64,000 nucleotides of DNA from an uncultured Lachnospiraceae bacterium (GCA_902493385.1 CABUPO010000002.1:62001-126000); one strand, 5' to 3'; shown: positions 52,157 to 61,796, counted from the stretch's first letter. The notes: a model not told the origin generated them from the sequence alone. Numbers and translations are program-made.

Positions 52157-53614
52157 CTATAATAAAAACATACACATATTGCACAGAGTAAGTGATATTA
52201 TAGATGATATAAGTACGCATATAATAGGCTTAAGCTTCTGTTTTGTTTTCCAGTATATATTTAAGCCGTATATAATAACAGTAATTAAAATTATTGATAT
52301 TACAGGTATATTTTCGGTTTCTGCGATAGACATATTCTGATAGAGCATTGATAAAGAAACCGTAAATAAAAGCCCTGCAACGATTGGCCGGATATATAAC
52401 TTCAGGGTTTGAAAAATATTCAGTTTTTCAAAACGCTCATATATATACGCCATTGCTGAAAAAGTACCGCCTGAAGCGGCGACGCTGCATACAAATCCTG
52501 ACAATGCCACACACAGACCGGTTATTATACCGCCTTCATTATATCCGACGTAATAGCCTACGCCGGCAAGAATTTTGCAGAGAATTGAGCCCGGCAGTGC
52601 GTTTGCAACAGACGCTATATTAGAATAAAAATCACTGTAGCTTATCATTCCGGAATCAATAAAAAGTCCGTCGGCAACAGCAAGGTAAGCGTCGCCTCCG
52701 CCAAAAGACATAAGCACGGAAATTATCCCCTTGCCTGTAAATAAAAGAATGTCGGAACATAGGCAGAAAGCAGGAACAGAAAAAACGAAAAGCAGTAAAA
52801 ACCATGCAAATTCTTCTTTGATAAATCTTTTGAAGGGCTTTATGGCAAATACAGGTTTTTCGTTGATTCCGGTAATAATTCCGTATAATGAAAGAACCAG
52901 CATTACGCTTTGCAGCGACCATAATACAGCCGGTATATGTATAATATGAGATTTGCCTACGCACAGACAATATAATATGGTAATAACGGCTGATACTATT
53001 ATTTTCGCCAAATTAAATCTGCCGCTGTTAAAAAAAATAATAAAAAATGCAATAATTAATATCTGCACGGTAGAAATATCAAATACAGGCGTAATATCAA
53101 GATTCAGTATCTGGTATATTTCTTTGCCGGCGGTTAAAATAAATACGAGAATGATTAGTATGAAGCCGGTAATTGTGATTTTGTTGGTTCGGCATGATGT
53201 TATTGTGGATTTCAGGTATTCATGCAGCATAAAAATTATATATGAGGTGACGCCGGCAGATGCAAAGAGAATCTGCTTAAGCACCATGTCGCTCGACTGG
53301 TTAATAAGGGATATAATTAGTATTGTCATGAATGCGCCCGGAAGAGCCATCGTAAGAGCCGCAAGGAGCATTCCCCTTATTCCGCGTATTTTTCTGCCAA
53401 TGCCTGACGCAATTTCAACGGGAAGCGCTCCCGGAGTAATGTTTGCAATAATCACGTCCTTATTAAATTCTTCATCGTTTATAAGCTTTTTGTTCTTAAT
53501 TGTTTCCTCTTCAATAACAGGTATCAGCGCTGTTCCGCCGCCAAATCCAAAAGTGCCTATTCTAAGCATTATTGATAACAGGCTTTTCATCGTGTGTTTT
53601 TTGTCTTTTTTCAT
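52157..53614 (-). CDS. ChrA-family (chromate transporter-like) membrane protein
   Basis: 485 residues. Two homologous CHR halves: RIGTFGFGGGTALIPVIEEE with NITPGALP in the first, and MSFGGGDAYLAVADG with NALPGS in the second. About ten or more membrane helices. Members of this family export chromate with sulfate linkage in aerobes. In gut anaerobes, two-half proteins of this kind are common with unknown natural substrate. It starts 27 bp after the AraC gene stop and is likely cotranscribed with it, though the ribosome site is weak. A functional link to xylan use is not evident. Confidence 0.88.
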   Translation of the reverse strand: MKKDKKHTMKSLLSIMLRIGTFGFGGGTALIPVIEEETIKNKKLINDEEFNKDVIIANITPGALPVEIASGIGRKIRGIRGMLLAALTMALPGAFMTILIISLINQSSDMVLKQILFASAGVTSYIIFMLHEYLKSTITSCRTNKITITGFILIILVFILTAGKEIYQILNLDITPVFDISTVQILIIAFFIIFFNSGRFNLAKIIVSAVITILYCLCVGKSHIIHIPAVLWSLQSVMLVLSLYGIITGINEKPVFAIKPFKRFIKEEFAWFLLLFVFSVPAFCLCSDILLFTGKGIISVLMSFGGGDAYLAVADGLFIDSGMISYSDFYSNIASVANALPGSILCKILAGVGYYVGYNEGGIITGLCVALSGFVCSVAASGGTFSAMAYIYERFEKLNIFQTLKLYIRPIVAGLLFTVSLSMLYQNMSIAETENIPVISIILITVIIYGLNIYWKTKQKLKPIICVLISSIISLTLCNMCMFLL

Positions 53615-53641
53615 TTCAGTAAAATAGTCCTTTCTGAAAAA

Positions 53642-54406
53642 TCAGTGGTTTTCTCTGTATTGTTTTGGCGACATGCCGGTGTGTTTTTTGAATTGACGGC
53701 TGAAATGCTCGGCGCTTGAATATCCGCATTGCAATGATATCTGGTTAATGGAGTCATGGGTATTGCTGAGAAGCTCCTTTGCCATAATAATGCGGTTATT
53801 GATAACATCCGACATACATGACAGCCCAAATTGCTTCTGATACAGCTTTTGAAGATGTCTTGGCGATATATAAAGAAGCTTTGCCATTGCAGTAACACTC
53901 CAGGGAGCGCCCGGATTAGTCTGTATATTCATTCTAAGCTGCTGCAGCGATACGTTCAGCAGGTTGTCCTGCGCGGTCTGCATTGATTCATTAAGCTTGT
54001 AAAAAAGAATCTTGAACAGATACTGGAGCGATATGTCTTTATATTTATTATCAAAAAAATTTTCACTGGAAATAAGATGTACAACTTCAGTAATGTACAG
54101 GCTTTCTCTGGTATTGAAGGGTGTGTCGACGGGAACTGAGCTTCCGGCAATAAATGTATCGTCGGCATTAAATCTAATCCAGTCGTCGCTGTATGGTTCG
54201 CTGCTTGCAGAACCATATCTGCAGCGAGCATTGGGAGACAGGATAATTGCTGCGTCGGCAGGAAGAACAGTCCTTTTTCCGTTTATTTCAAAAAATGTCT
54301 TGCAATGTGTTTGTATGAAAAGCCACCAGCCCTGTGTGCCAGAATGCTCATATTCAAATCCGGTCGGATGGGTTGTGTTAGCTTCTGCATGTATAACCTG
54401 TATCAA
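53642..54406 (-). CDS. AraC-family transcriptional regulator (copy 2)
   Basis: 254 residues. The TTG at 54406 is chosen because GGAGG lies 10 nt upstream, and it aligns with the N-terminus of the paralog (IQV...). A cupin-like domain (about 1-150: WWLFIQTHCKTFFEING, IILSPNARCRYG) precedes the AraC double HTH (about 160-254: WSVTAMAKLLYISPRHLQKLYQKQFG, ISLQCGYSSAEHFSRQFKKH, SPKQYREN). It is divergent from the beta-helix enzyme gene, with the same relation as copy 1 to the GH98 gene. It probably activates the 54.6-61.7 kb carbohydrate cluster. Confidence 0.9.
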   Translation of the reverse strand: MIQVIHAEANTTHPTGFEYEHSGTQGWWLFIQTHCKTFFEINGKRTVLPADAAIILSPNARCRYGSASSEPYSDDWIRFNADDTFIAGSSVPVDTPFNTRESLYITEVVHLISSENFFDNKYKDISLQYLFKILFYKLNESMQTAQDNLLNVSLQQLRMNIQTNPGAPWSVTAMAKLLYISPRHLQKLYQKQFGLSCMSDVINNRIIMAKELLSNTHDSINQISLQCGYSSAEHFSRQFKKHTGMSPKQYRENH

Positions 54407-54538
54407 GTGCAGTATACCTCCTGTACGGTATATTATTAACCATATTATATAAGAATACAATCTTGCTGCTCAAATTACAATAACATTAATAAAGGGTTTA
54501 TAATATTTATATGTTCATAATATATCAATCTCATGTCC

Positions 54539-54550
54539 TTATTAATCATG
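54539..54550 (+). promoter_or_regulatory. 12-mer shared with the other AraC divergent region
   Basis: TTATTAATCATG, identical to 15210-15221 inside the GH98 operator candidate. It is 58 bp before the beta-helix enzyme start. The -10/-35 of this gene is not clear. Confidence 0.4.
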
Positions 54551-54608
54551 GAAAACAGTCTGCAGCGAAATTAAAATATATCTATATGTTAAAAGGAGGA
54601 TATATGCT

Positions 54609-57600
54609 ATGAAAAAATGTTCAAAATTTTTGACGGTTGGAATGCTTATATTATCCATGATGTTAAGCACCTCTTACGGCGTTTCGGCAGCGCCGAAAGC
54701 AAAGCTTGCAAAAAAGAAATTAAGCATTACCGCTGGCAATAAGAAAAGCATTAAGATTAAGAATAAGAAGAAAAATAAGAAGTATGTTTTTTCCTCTAAT
54801 AAGAAAAAAATTGCTTCAGTAACAAAGAAAGGCGTAGTAAAAGCAAAAAAACAGGGAAAGGCAGTCATTACTGTTAAAGAGAAAAATAAAAAAGGCAAGT
54901 CAAAGGCAAGGCTTGTCGGAAAGGTTAAGGTTACAGTTACTAAAAAAATGATTACAAACAATCCTGTTATTAATCCAACTGTGCAGCCTGTAGATAATGG
55001 GCAGAACAGTAATACGACTAATCCGCCTCAGACAGAGAAAGAGGCTGATATATATGTATCGGCTTCAGGAAACGATAACGGCGACGGAAGTAAGTCCAAT
55101 CCATACCGTACTCTTTCTAAGGCAAAGGAAGCAGTAAGGGGCATGGATAAGTCAAAGGGCGATATTATAGTTGAATTTGCAGACGGTTTTTACCCTGTTG
55201 ATAAAACTATTGATTTCACATCGGCAGATTCGGGTAATGACAAATGTACTATATATTACCGCGCGGCTGATGGCGCAACGCCTGTTATTTCAGGTGGTAA
55301 GAAGATTGAAGGAACCTGGCAGGAGGCAGATGATGTTGACTGGCTTTCAGGCTCGCTTAAAGCTTATAAGATTCCTCTTGTAAGAGATAAAAAGCTTCGC
55401 GCGTTATATGTTAACGGCGAGCGTGCTTCCATGACTTCAAAGGTTATTACTCCGGAAGGTTCACTTGGCTCATACAGCGTTACTAAGGGAGAGGCTGACT
55501 GGGCGTGGCATTCAAGGTCAGGTATGAGCGCCGGAACTAAATTCCCGGCTGGATGTCCGCTTTCAGCAGATACGCGCAATCCGCAGAATATCGAGCTTGA
55601 TTCTTCTTCAAGATGGGCAAGACAGGTTGTATGTGTTGATTATCTCAATCAGGCCTCAGACGGAACAATAGAGGCATATCTGCAGATGCCGTATGGCGCG
55701 TTTGCACAAAATCTTGGATGGGGCACTGCTTATTCCGCATCCTCAGATAATACTGTAACTAACGTATTTGAGTGGCTTGAGAATCCTGGAGAGTTTTATT
55801 TTGATGAGGAAGGCAGCATGCTGTATTATATCCCTCGTGAAGGGGAGGATATTAACAAGGCAGAAGTGGTTGTTCCTGAGCTTGATACTATTATTGAGAT
55901 GAATGGCGACGAGCCTTTGGAAAAATATGTTGAAAATATTGTATTTGACGGAATTGAATTTGCATATTCGGACTGGAATCTTCAGGAGATTGACGGTTCG
56001 CATGGTTATGCTTCGGTTCAGGGCGCAATCGTGCTTAACGCATTTGGTCTTGAGAACCAGCATGATGATATATATCGTACATATGATATTCCGGCAGCTG
56101 CTATTCATGTTAATTCATCACGCAATATTAAGTTTTTAAATGGAGCAATAAGGCATACCGGAAACATTGGCATTCATCTTGAAAATGACGTTAATGATAT
56201 TGATGTGACAGGAAACTATATAGGAAAGACAAGCGGAGCCGGCGTTGTCGTAGGTCATCCGACGCACGTATATGAAAATGATGGTCCTGAGCACCAGACA
56301 AAAGCAGCTGATGCGGCAGGTCCGGATAAAGAAAAATTTACAGACGGAACAGAGAAGGTTCCTGTTAATATTACTGTAAGCAATAACTATCTTCTTGAGA
56401 ACTGTTATTTCTTCTCGGGACATTCGCCGATAACAACATTTTACACATATAACCTTCAGGTGCTCCATAATTTCGTGTATAAATGCTCTTACAGTGGAAT
56501 GAGTATCGGATGGGGCTGGTGTAACTTTGACGGAGAAGAGGGCAGCGATTCACAGCTTCCTGGTTATCCGACGCATACGTCAAAGAATAACCATGTAAAT
56601 TATAACCGTGTAGAAGAGATATGCTCGCTTCTTCAGGATGCGGGCGGAATATATACACTCGGACAGCAGGGTAATGATGACTGGACTGAATATTCTGAAA
56701 TGAGCTTTAACTATATTAATGCAAAACGTACTCCGCAGGTTGCTGACGGAAGCAGAATGGTCAACGGTTTCCATCCTGACGAAGGAAGCGCATATATTAA
56801 ATTTGACAGCAATGTTATTACTAATACGATACGTAATGTATATGAGTTAAACGACTGGAGAAGAAAGCATGATATGATTGTAACAAACGGATTCTCCAAT
56901 ACAGACCGTTCAGAGTGTACTGCTCCGAACTGTACGTTAGAGCAGTATGTGAACAGTGATTATATATGGCCTCTTAAAGGATATGAGACAGTTCTTTATT
57001 CAGGGCTTGAGGATGACTATGTACATATGGTTGGAAAAGATGTTATACCTGATACGGATTATGAGCTTGCGGCTAATGTAAGACTTTCCGCAGGACAGAA
57101 GCTTCCCAGAAGAGGTCTTTTATCAGGAAACGATACGGTATGGCTTGCGCCATTGGGAACAGGCAGTTTCTCAGTATCCGATACTATGACGTGTGCAAAG
57201 GGCAATGAAAAAACAATGGATATTCCGTCAGCTCCGGGCGAATATAAGCTGTATATAGTATACTCGGACGGAAGCATATCTGATGCGTCAACATTTACAT
57301 TGTATGTAGGTGAAAGCTCTGATATTGCCAATGTATCGGACGGCCAGAATGTTAATGTATCAAAGCTCAGACCGCTTGTGCTTGAGCTTAAGGACGGTCA
57401 GAGTTTTACTCTTAATAACCAGTCGGTATCAAGCGGATATGAAATAAGCACATCCGGAACGTGGACATTAAAATCAGGAAATGATATAATTATATTTACA
57501 ACGACGGTTACTGAAGCTAACAGGATTCTCAGTGATAATATTACTGTAGGCAGCGGGGAAGAGTTTGATTTTACAGACGTTCTTTCAGACCCGACAAAGA

Positions 57601-57782
57601 CTATATGGCTTGCACCGTCAGGCTTGTCAGCGTTTGATGAGAATGACCCGACTATGTCTAAGGCGGCAGGAAACAGTTACTATATGGCGGCTCCTAAGCA
57701 GGCTGGTAAATATATCCTTACTATTGTTGACGATAAAGGAGATATACTTAGCCAGTCAGATGCATTTGTAACCGTGCAGTAA
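54609..57782 (+). CDS. Secreted right-handed beta-helix enzyme, GH141-like, with Ig-like domains
   Basis: 1057 residues after AAAAGGAGG. Signal peptide about 1-28; a very Lys-rich Ig-like (Big_2-type) domain (about 30-115); a Thr/Asn linker; then a parallel beta-helix region (about 148-720) opening with DIYVSASGNDNGDGSKSNPYRTLSKA and including ISGGKKIEGTW, LYVNGERA, NIVFDGIEFAYSDW, RHTGNIGIHLEN and a GIYTLGQQGNDDW-rich section. The opening and order recall GH141, a family with fucosidase and xylanase members; other beta-helix families (GH120, polysaccharide lyases) remain possible. Two homologous C-terminal beta domains follow (about 845-905 and 985-1055, both with WLAP). The catalytic residues are not assigned. 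It is first in the cluster of three secreted enzymes. Confidence 0.7.
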   Translation: MKKCSKFLTVGMLILSMMLSTSYGVSAAPKAKLAKKKLSITAGNKKSIKIKNKKKNKKYVFSSNKKKIASVTKKGVVKAKKQGKAVITVKEKNKKGKSKARLVGKVKVTVTKKMITNNPVINPTVQPVDNGQNSNTTNPPQTEKEADIYVSASGNDNGDGSKSNPYRTLSKAKEAVRGMDKSKGDIIVEFADGFYPVDKTIDFTSADSGNDKCTIYYRAADGATPVISGGKKIEGTWQEADDVDWLSGSLKAYKIPLVRDKKLRALYVNGERASMTSKVITPEGSLGSYSVTKGEADWAWHSRSGMSAGTKFPAGCPLSADTRNPQNIELDSSSRWARQVVCVDYLNQASDGTIEAYLQMPYGAFAQNLGWGTAYSASSDNTVTNVFEWLENPGEFYFDEEGSMLYYIPREGEDINKAEVVVPELDTIIEMNGDEPLEKYVENIVFDGIEFAYSDWNLQEIDGSHGYASVQGAIVLNAFGLENQHDDIYRTYDIPAAAIHVNSSRNIKFLNGAIRHTGNIGIHLENDVNDIDVTGNYIGKTSGAGVVVGHPTHVYENDGPEHQTKAADAAGPDKEKFTDGTEKVPVNITVSNNYLLENCYFFSGHSPITTFYTYNLQVLHNFVYKCSYSGMSIGWGWCNFDGEEGSDSQLPGYPTHTSKNNHVNYNRVEEICSLLQDAGGIYTLGQQGNDDWTEYSEMSFNYINAKRTPQVADGSRMVNGFHPDEGSAYIKFDSNVITNTIRNVYELNDWRRKHDMIVTNGFSNTDRSECTAPNCTLEQYVNSDYIWPLKGYETVLYSGLEDDYVHMVGKDVIPDTDYELAANVRLSAGQKLPRRGLLSGNDTVWLAPLGTGSFSVSDTMTCAKGNEKTMDIPSAPGEYKLYIVYSDGSISDASTFTLYVGESSDIANVSDGQNVNVSKLRPLVLELKDGQSFTLNNQSVSSGYEISTSGTWTLKSGNDIIIFTTTVTEANRILSDNITVGSGEEFDFTDVLSDPTKTIWLAPSGLSAFDENDPTMSKAAGNSYYMAAPKQAGKYILTIVDDKGDILSQSDAFVTVQ

Positions 57783-57807
57783 ATGTAATTTTAAGGAGGA
57801 AGTTATT

Positions 57808-59763
57808 ATGAGGCGTAAAAAATTATATGGTAAAATGCTAAGCTTAATGCTTATTGGTGCAATGGCTGTTGGCAGTATGATGCCGGTGCAGCGTGCGTCT
57901 GCAGTTAATCCTATAGTACAGGATGTATATACTGCCGACCCGGCTCCTATGGTTTGCTCTGACGGAAGACTATATGTGTATACTTCCCATGATGAGGATG
58001 AGACAATTAACGGATTTTTTACAATGAATGACTGGAAGTGTTATTCAACAACAGATATGGTCAACTGGACTGATCATGGTACGGTTTTAAGTTATCATGA
58101 ATTTGAATGGGCAAAGGAGAATTCTTCCTGGGCTGGCCAGGTTATCGAAAAAGACGGAATGTTCTATTATTATGTTCCTATTAATGCAAAAAATGGACAG
58201 ACAGCAATAGGAGTGGCTGTTTCAGATTCGCCTACAGGACCGTTTGAAGACCCGATAGGGGCTCCTCTTATCGGACCTGCGCCTAACTATATAGATCCGA
58301 CAGTTTGGATTGATGATGATGGCCAGGCGTATCTGTATTGGGGTAATCCGGATCTCAAATGTGTTGTTTTAAATGATGATATGATTAGCTATGATAAAAG
58401 CTACGGTGATAACGGAATCATCACATGGGAGATGGAAACTAATGATTACAAAGAACTCTCAGGCGTGACGGATGCTGATAAATACATATCAAGCGGTGCA
58501 TATGCTAATGATGTAAGTGATTCGTTAAAGGATATGCAGGCGCAGTTTGGAGTAGGAACAAGGACTGATAATAATAAGGTCAGAAGACCTACAATGTATG
58601 AGGAGGGACCTTGGTTTTATAAGCGCGGAGAGCATTATTATTTGATATATGCAGCTAACGGAATACCGGAAAGAATAGATTATTCAATGGCTGACAGTCC
58701 TCTTGGCCCCTGGGAATACAAGGGTATGATTATGGATGATAATGTAGATGGAAAAGGAACAGGCAGCTTTACTAATCATCCCGGAGTAGTAGATTACAAA
58801 GGGCATTCATATCTGTTCTATCATACAGGAAAACTTCCTGACGGCGGCGGTTATCATCGTTCGGTAGCAGTGGAAGAGATATATTATAATGAAGACGGAA
58901 CGATACAGCCTGTAGATTTTACAGATGAAGGAGTTTATCCTGTAGAAGACCTTAACCCATATGAGCGTGTGGAAGCAGAAACGCTTGCGTGGGGCCAGGG
59001 AATAGAAAAAGAGCCATGCTCCCAGGGTGGAATCAATCTCTGTGATATTGATGAAGGTGATTATGTTAAGGTTGAAAGCGTAGGCTTTGGCGATTATGGC
59101 GCAGTAAAATTCAGCGCATGTACAGCTTCTGATAAGGCAGAGGGCGAGAAAGCCGGCACAATAGATATATATCTTGATTCTGCAGACGGAGAGCTTATAG
59201 GAACTATAGACGTTATGGGAACCGGTTCTTATGATACATGGACTACGGCAGATATTGATATAGACAGCGTAACGGGAGTTCATGATCTGTATTTCGTATT
59301 TAACGGAACAGAGGATGTAAAAGAAGATTTATTCAAGTTTGATTACTGGCAGTTTACACAGAAAGAGATACCTGCCACACCGTCTCCGGTACCTACGGCG
59401 GCGCCTGCGAATGTTCCTTCGGATAATACGCAGACAGTGGCGCCTCCCGCTCCTACAGTACAGCCTGCTTATGTTACAGCTTTGGCAAAAGCCAAAAAGC
59501 CTGTTGTAAAAGCAGGAAAGAAAAGCATGAAGATTAAGCTTAAGAAAGTAAATGGCGCCGACGGATACAGAGTAATGTATTCAACGAATAAGTCGTTTAA
59601 AAAAGCTGTAAAGAAGATTAATACAAAGAAAATCAGTATTACGGTTAAGAAGCTTAAGAAAGGCAGAAAATATTACGTTAAGGCAGCGGCGTACAAAAAT
59701 GATGCTTCCGGTAAAAAGCTTTTTGGAGAATACAGCGCGGCAGTAAAGGTTAAGATTAAATAA
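57808..59763 (+). CDS. Secreted GH43-CBM6-Fn3 enzyme (copy 1)
   Basis: 651 residues after AAGGAGG. Signal peptide about 1-33. GH43 domain about 34-385: TADPAPMV (candidate base Asp), IDPTVWIDDDGQAYLYWGN, EEGPWFYKR (candidate acid Glu), HPGVVDYKGHSYLFYH. A CBM6-like module about 390-525 (YERVEAETLAWGQG, GVHDLYFVFNG). Then a Thr/Pro-rich linker and a strongly Lys-rich fibronectin III-like domain (about 555-651). The likely activity is beta-xylosidase, arabinofuranosidase or arabinoxylan arabinofuranohydrolase. It is a clear paralog of the next gene, with a longer insert before EEGPW. A leftover tail of a paralogous Fn3 domain lies just downstream. Confidence 0.88.
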   Translation: MRRKKLYGKMLSLMLIGAMAVGSMMPVQRASAVNPIVQDVYTADPAPMVCSDGRLYVYTSHDEDETINGFFTMNDWKCYSTTDMVNWTDHGTVLSYHEFEWAKENSSWAGQVIEKDGMFYYYVPINAKNGQTAIGVAVSDSPTGPFEDPIGAPLIGPAPNYIDPTVWIDDDGQAYLYWGNPDLKCVVLNDDMISYDKSYGDNGIITWEMETNDYKELSGVTDADKYISSGAYANDVSDSLKDMQAQFGVGTRTDNNKVRRPTMYEEGPWFYKRGEHYYLIYAANGIPERIDYSMADSPLGPWEYKGMIMDDNVDGKGTGSFTNHPGVVDYKGHSYLFYHTGKLPDGGGYHRSVAVEEIYYNEDGTIQPVDFTDEGVYPVEDLNPYERVEAETLAWGQGIEKEPCSQGGINLCDIDEGDYVKVESVGFGDYGAVKFSACTASDKAEGEKAGTIDIYLDSADGELIGTIDVMGTGSYDTWTTADIDIDSVTGVHDLYFVFNGTEDVKEDLFKFDYWQFTQKEIPATPSPVPTAAPANVPSDNTQTVAPPAPTVQPAYVTALAKAKKPVVKAGKKSMKIKLKKVNGADGYRVMYSTNKSFKKAVKKINTKKISITVKKLKKGRKYYVKAAAYKNDASGKKLFGEYSAAVKVKIK

Positions 59764-59775
59764 TATAATGATATT

Positions 59776-59841
59776 TATTATTTCAAGGTACGTGCATATG
59801 CAGGAAACCAATACGGAGGTTTTTCTGCAAAGAAAAAATAA
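59776..59841 (+). pseudogene. Remnant 3' end of a GH43-Fn3 gene
   Basis: The intergenic sequence still reads YYFKVRAYAGNQYGGFSAKKK then stop, matching the C-terminus of the next gene (YYFKVRAHAGSQYGIFSAKKK). At DNA level about 55 of 65 bases agree with 61660-61720. No start or ribosome site is present. It is a scar of tandem duplication or tail replacement. Confidence 0.85.
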
Positions 59842-59861
59842 AAATGTAGGGGGATATGAAT

Positions 59862-61730
59862 ATGAAGTATAATTTAAAAAGGATTGTCTGCATGACTCTT
59901 GCAGCAGCTATGGCGATTACCTTAATTAATTTTGTTCCGGCAAAAAAAGCATCTGCTGATAATCCGATAGTGCAGCACATCTTTGCACCTGATCCGGCTC
60001 CTATGGTGTATGACGATACGGTATATCTGTATACTACACATGATGAGGACGAGACTCAGAACGGTTTCTACACTATGCTTAACTGGCACTGTTTTTCAAG
60101 TAAAGATATGGTAAACTGGACAGCGCATGGTCAAATTTGGTCGCTTGATGATATTTCATGGGCTAATGACAGAGCGTGGGCAGCACAGTGTGTTGAAAAG
60201 GACGGAAAGTTCTATCTTTATGTTCCTGTAAAAGCTACCAATTCGGGAATCTGCATTGGTGTAGCTGTAAGCGACAGTCCTACAGGTCCTTTTGTGGATG
60301 CGATAGGAGGACCGCTTATTGATGAGGGCGACTGGAATGATATTGACCCGACTGTTTTTATAGATGACGACGGCCAGGCATATCTGTATTTTGGTAATCC
60401 TGAACTCAGATACGTTAAGCTGAACGACGATATGGTTTCTTATGACAAATCAGTAGGAGTTGTGAAGCAGGATATGACAGCCGAGGCATTTGGTCCAGGT
60501 TCGGAAGGCCGTTCCTGTTCATATGCAGAGGGCCCTTGGTTTTATAAGAGAAACGACCTTTATTACATGGTATATCCTGCATTCGGATCATCAGGCGGAG
60601 AAAATATTTCGTACTCTACAAGTACATCTCCTACGGGACCCTGGACATTTGGAGGAGTAGTTCTTGCTCCTAATAATTGTTATACAATTCATCCCGGAGT
60701 AGTAGATTACAAAGGACATTCATATATGTTCTATCATGGCAATCCGCTTGATAAGACGTCTTCATTCCATAGAAGCGTATGTCTTGAGGAATTTACTTAT
60801 AACGAAGACGGTTCTATTTCACAAATGGAACAGACAAAAGAAGGCGTGCAGTCAATACAGAATCTTAATCCTTATGAAAGGGTTGAGGCTGAGACAATTG
60901 CATGGGAAAGAGGAATTGATATTGAGAACCGCTCTGACGGTGGATGCAATGTACGTGCAATACATGACGGTAATTATATAAAAGTCAAAGATGTTGATTT
61001 CGGAGCTAAAAGTCCTTTATCTGTCAGTGTAAGCGCAGCCTGTGCAGGCGCCGAACAGGAGGGAACAATAGAGTTTCGTATTGATTGCGATGAAGATATT
61101 ATGAGTGAAAAGTCTAACGATCCTGATTTGTTTGGCGAAGGATTTGACCTTCATAATACAGATGTTGATTCCGGAGAAGTTATTGCATATGCAGATATAA
61201 AAGCTACAGGAGGAGAAGATGTATTTAAGACAATAGAAGGTACAATTGAAAAAGAAGTAACTGGCGTACATGATTTGTATATTGTATTCAGATCAGACAA
61301 TACTGACGAATTATTCAAATTTGATTACTGGCAGTTTGAAAAGCAGCCTGAACCGACTGCTGTACCAGATGGCGGGCAGACAACTGACCATCCGTCAGCG
61401 CCACAGCCTACGGCTGCGGTAAACACTCCTGCAGCTGCGGCAACCGATGCGCCTGCCGTAGTTAAGCCTGCGAAGGTTAAGAAGCTTTCTGTTAAGAAAA
61501 AGGGCGGTAAGGTTGTAGTATCGTGGAAGAAGGTTAAAGGAGCTGACAAATATCAAATCGCATATACTACCGATAAGAAATTCAAGAAGGGTGTTAAGAA
61601 GATTACTGTCAAAGCGTCAAAATGTACTGTAAAGAAGCTTAAGAGTAAGAAAACTTATTATTTCAAGGTACGTGCGCATGCAGGAAGCCAGTACGGAATT
61701 TTTTCTGCAAAGAAAAAAATTAAATTATAA
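59862..61730 (+). CDS. Secreted GH43-CBM6-Fn3 enzyme (copy 2)
   Basis: 622 residues; the ATG at 59862 is preferred because AGGGGGA lies 7 nt upstream. Signal peptide about 1-30. GH43 domain (about 31-335): FAPDPAPMV, NDIDPTVFIDDDGQAYLYFGN, AEGPWFYKRND, HPGVVDYKGHSYMFYHG. CBM6-like module (about 345-490: YERVEAETIAWERG, GVHDLYIVF). Pro/Ala/Thr linker, then a Lys-rich Fn3 domain (about 530-622: KKLSVKKKGGKVVVSWKKVKGADKYQIAY). Predicted secreted arabinoxylan-acting exo-enzyme, probably with a different side-chain preference from copy 1 given the different loop before the acid Glu. No obvious terminator before the ylxM promoter. Confidence 0.88.
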   Translation: MKYNLKRIVCMTLAAAMAITLINFVPAKKASADNPIVQHIFAPDPAPMVYDDTVYLYTTHDEDETQNGFYTMLNWHCFSSKDMVNWTAHGQIWSLDDISWANDRAWAAQCVEKDGKFYLYVPVKATNSGICIGVAVSDSPTGPFVDAIGGPLIDEGDWNDIDPTVFIDDDGQAYLYFGNPELRYVKLNDDMVSYDKSVGVVKQDMTAEAFGPGSEGRSCSYAEGPWFYKRNDLYYMVYPAFGSSGGENISYSTSTSPTGPWTFGGVVLAPNNCYTIHPGVVDYKGHSYMFYHGNPLDKTSSFHRSVCLEEFTYNEDGSISQMEQTKEGVQSIQNLNPYERVEAETIAWERGIDIENRSDGGCNVRAIHDGNYIKVKDVDFGAKSPLSVSVSAACAGAEQEGTIEFRIDCDEDIMSEKSNDPDLFGEGFDLHNTDVDSGEVIAYADIKATGGEDVFKTIEGTIEKEVTGVHDLYIVFRSDNTDELFKFDYWQFEKQPEPTAVPDGGQTTDHPSAPQPTAAVNTPAAAATDAPAVVKPAKVKKLSVKKKGGKVVVSWKKVKGADKYQIAYTTDKKFKKGVKKITVKASKCTVKKLKSKKTYYFKVRAHAGSQYGIFSAKKKIKL

Positions 61731-61735
61731 TTAGC

Positions 61736-61764
61736 TTGACATACATTAGCTGATAATATATAAT
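61736..61764 (+). promoter_or_regulatory. Promoter of ylxM-ffh
   Basis: Consensus TTGACA and TATAAT separated by exactly 17 bp, starting 5 bp after the GH43 stop. Confidence 0.85.
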
Positions 61765-61765
61765 G

Positions 61766-61796
61766 CCACCTGTAAAGAAAATTACTTTACAGGTGG
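61766..61796 (+). promoter_or_regulatory. Inverted repeat over the ylxM start region
   Basis: CCACCTGTAAAG and CTTTACAGGTGG with a 7-nt loop, directly after the -10 and covering the predicted transcription start. The right arm contains the AGGTGG ribosome site of ylxM. It could be an operator or a ribosome-site-sequestering stem. Confidence 0.55.

Noticed and set aside
52953..53627. 224-codon ORF antisense to chrA
   Set aside because: It lies wholly over the well-supported ChrA membrane protein and has no ribosome site or recognisable motif.
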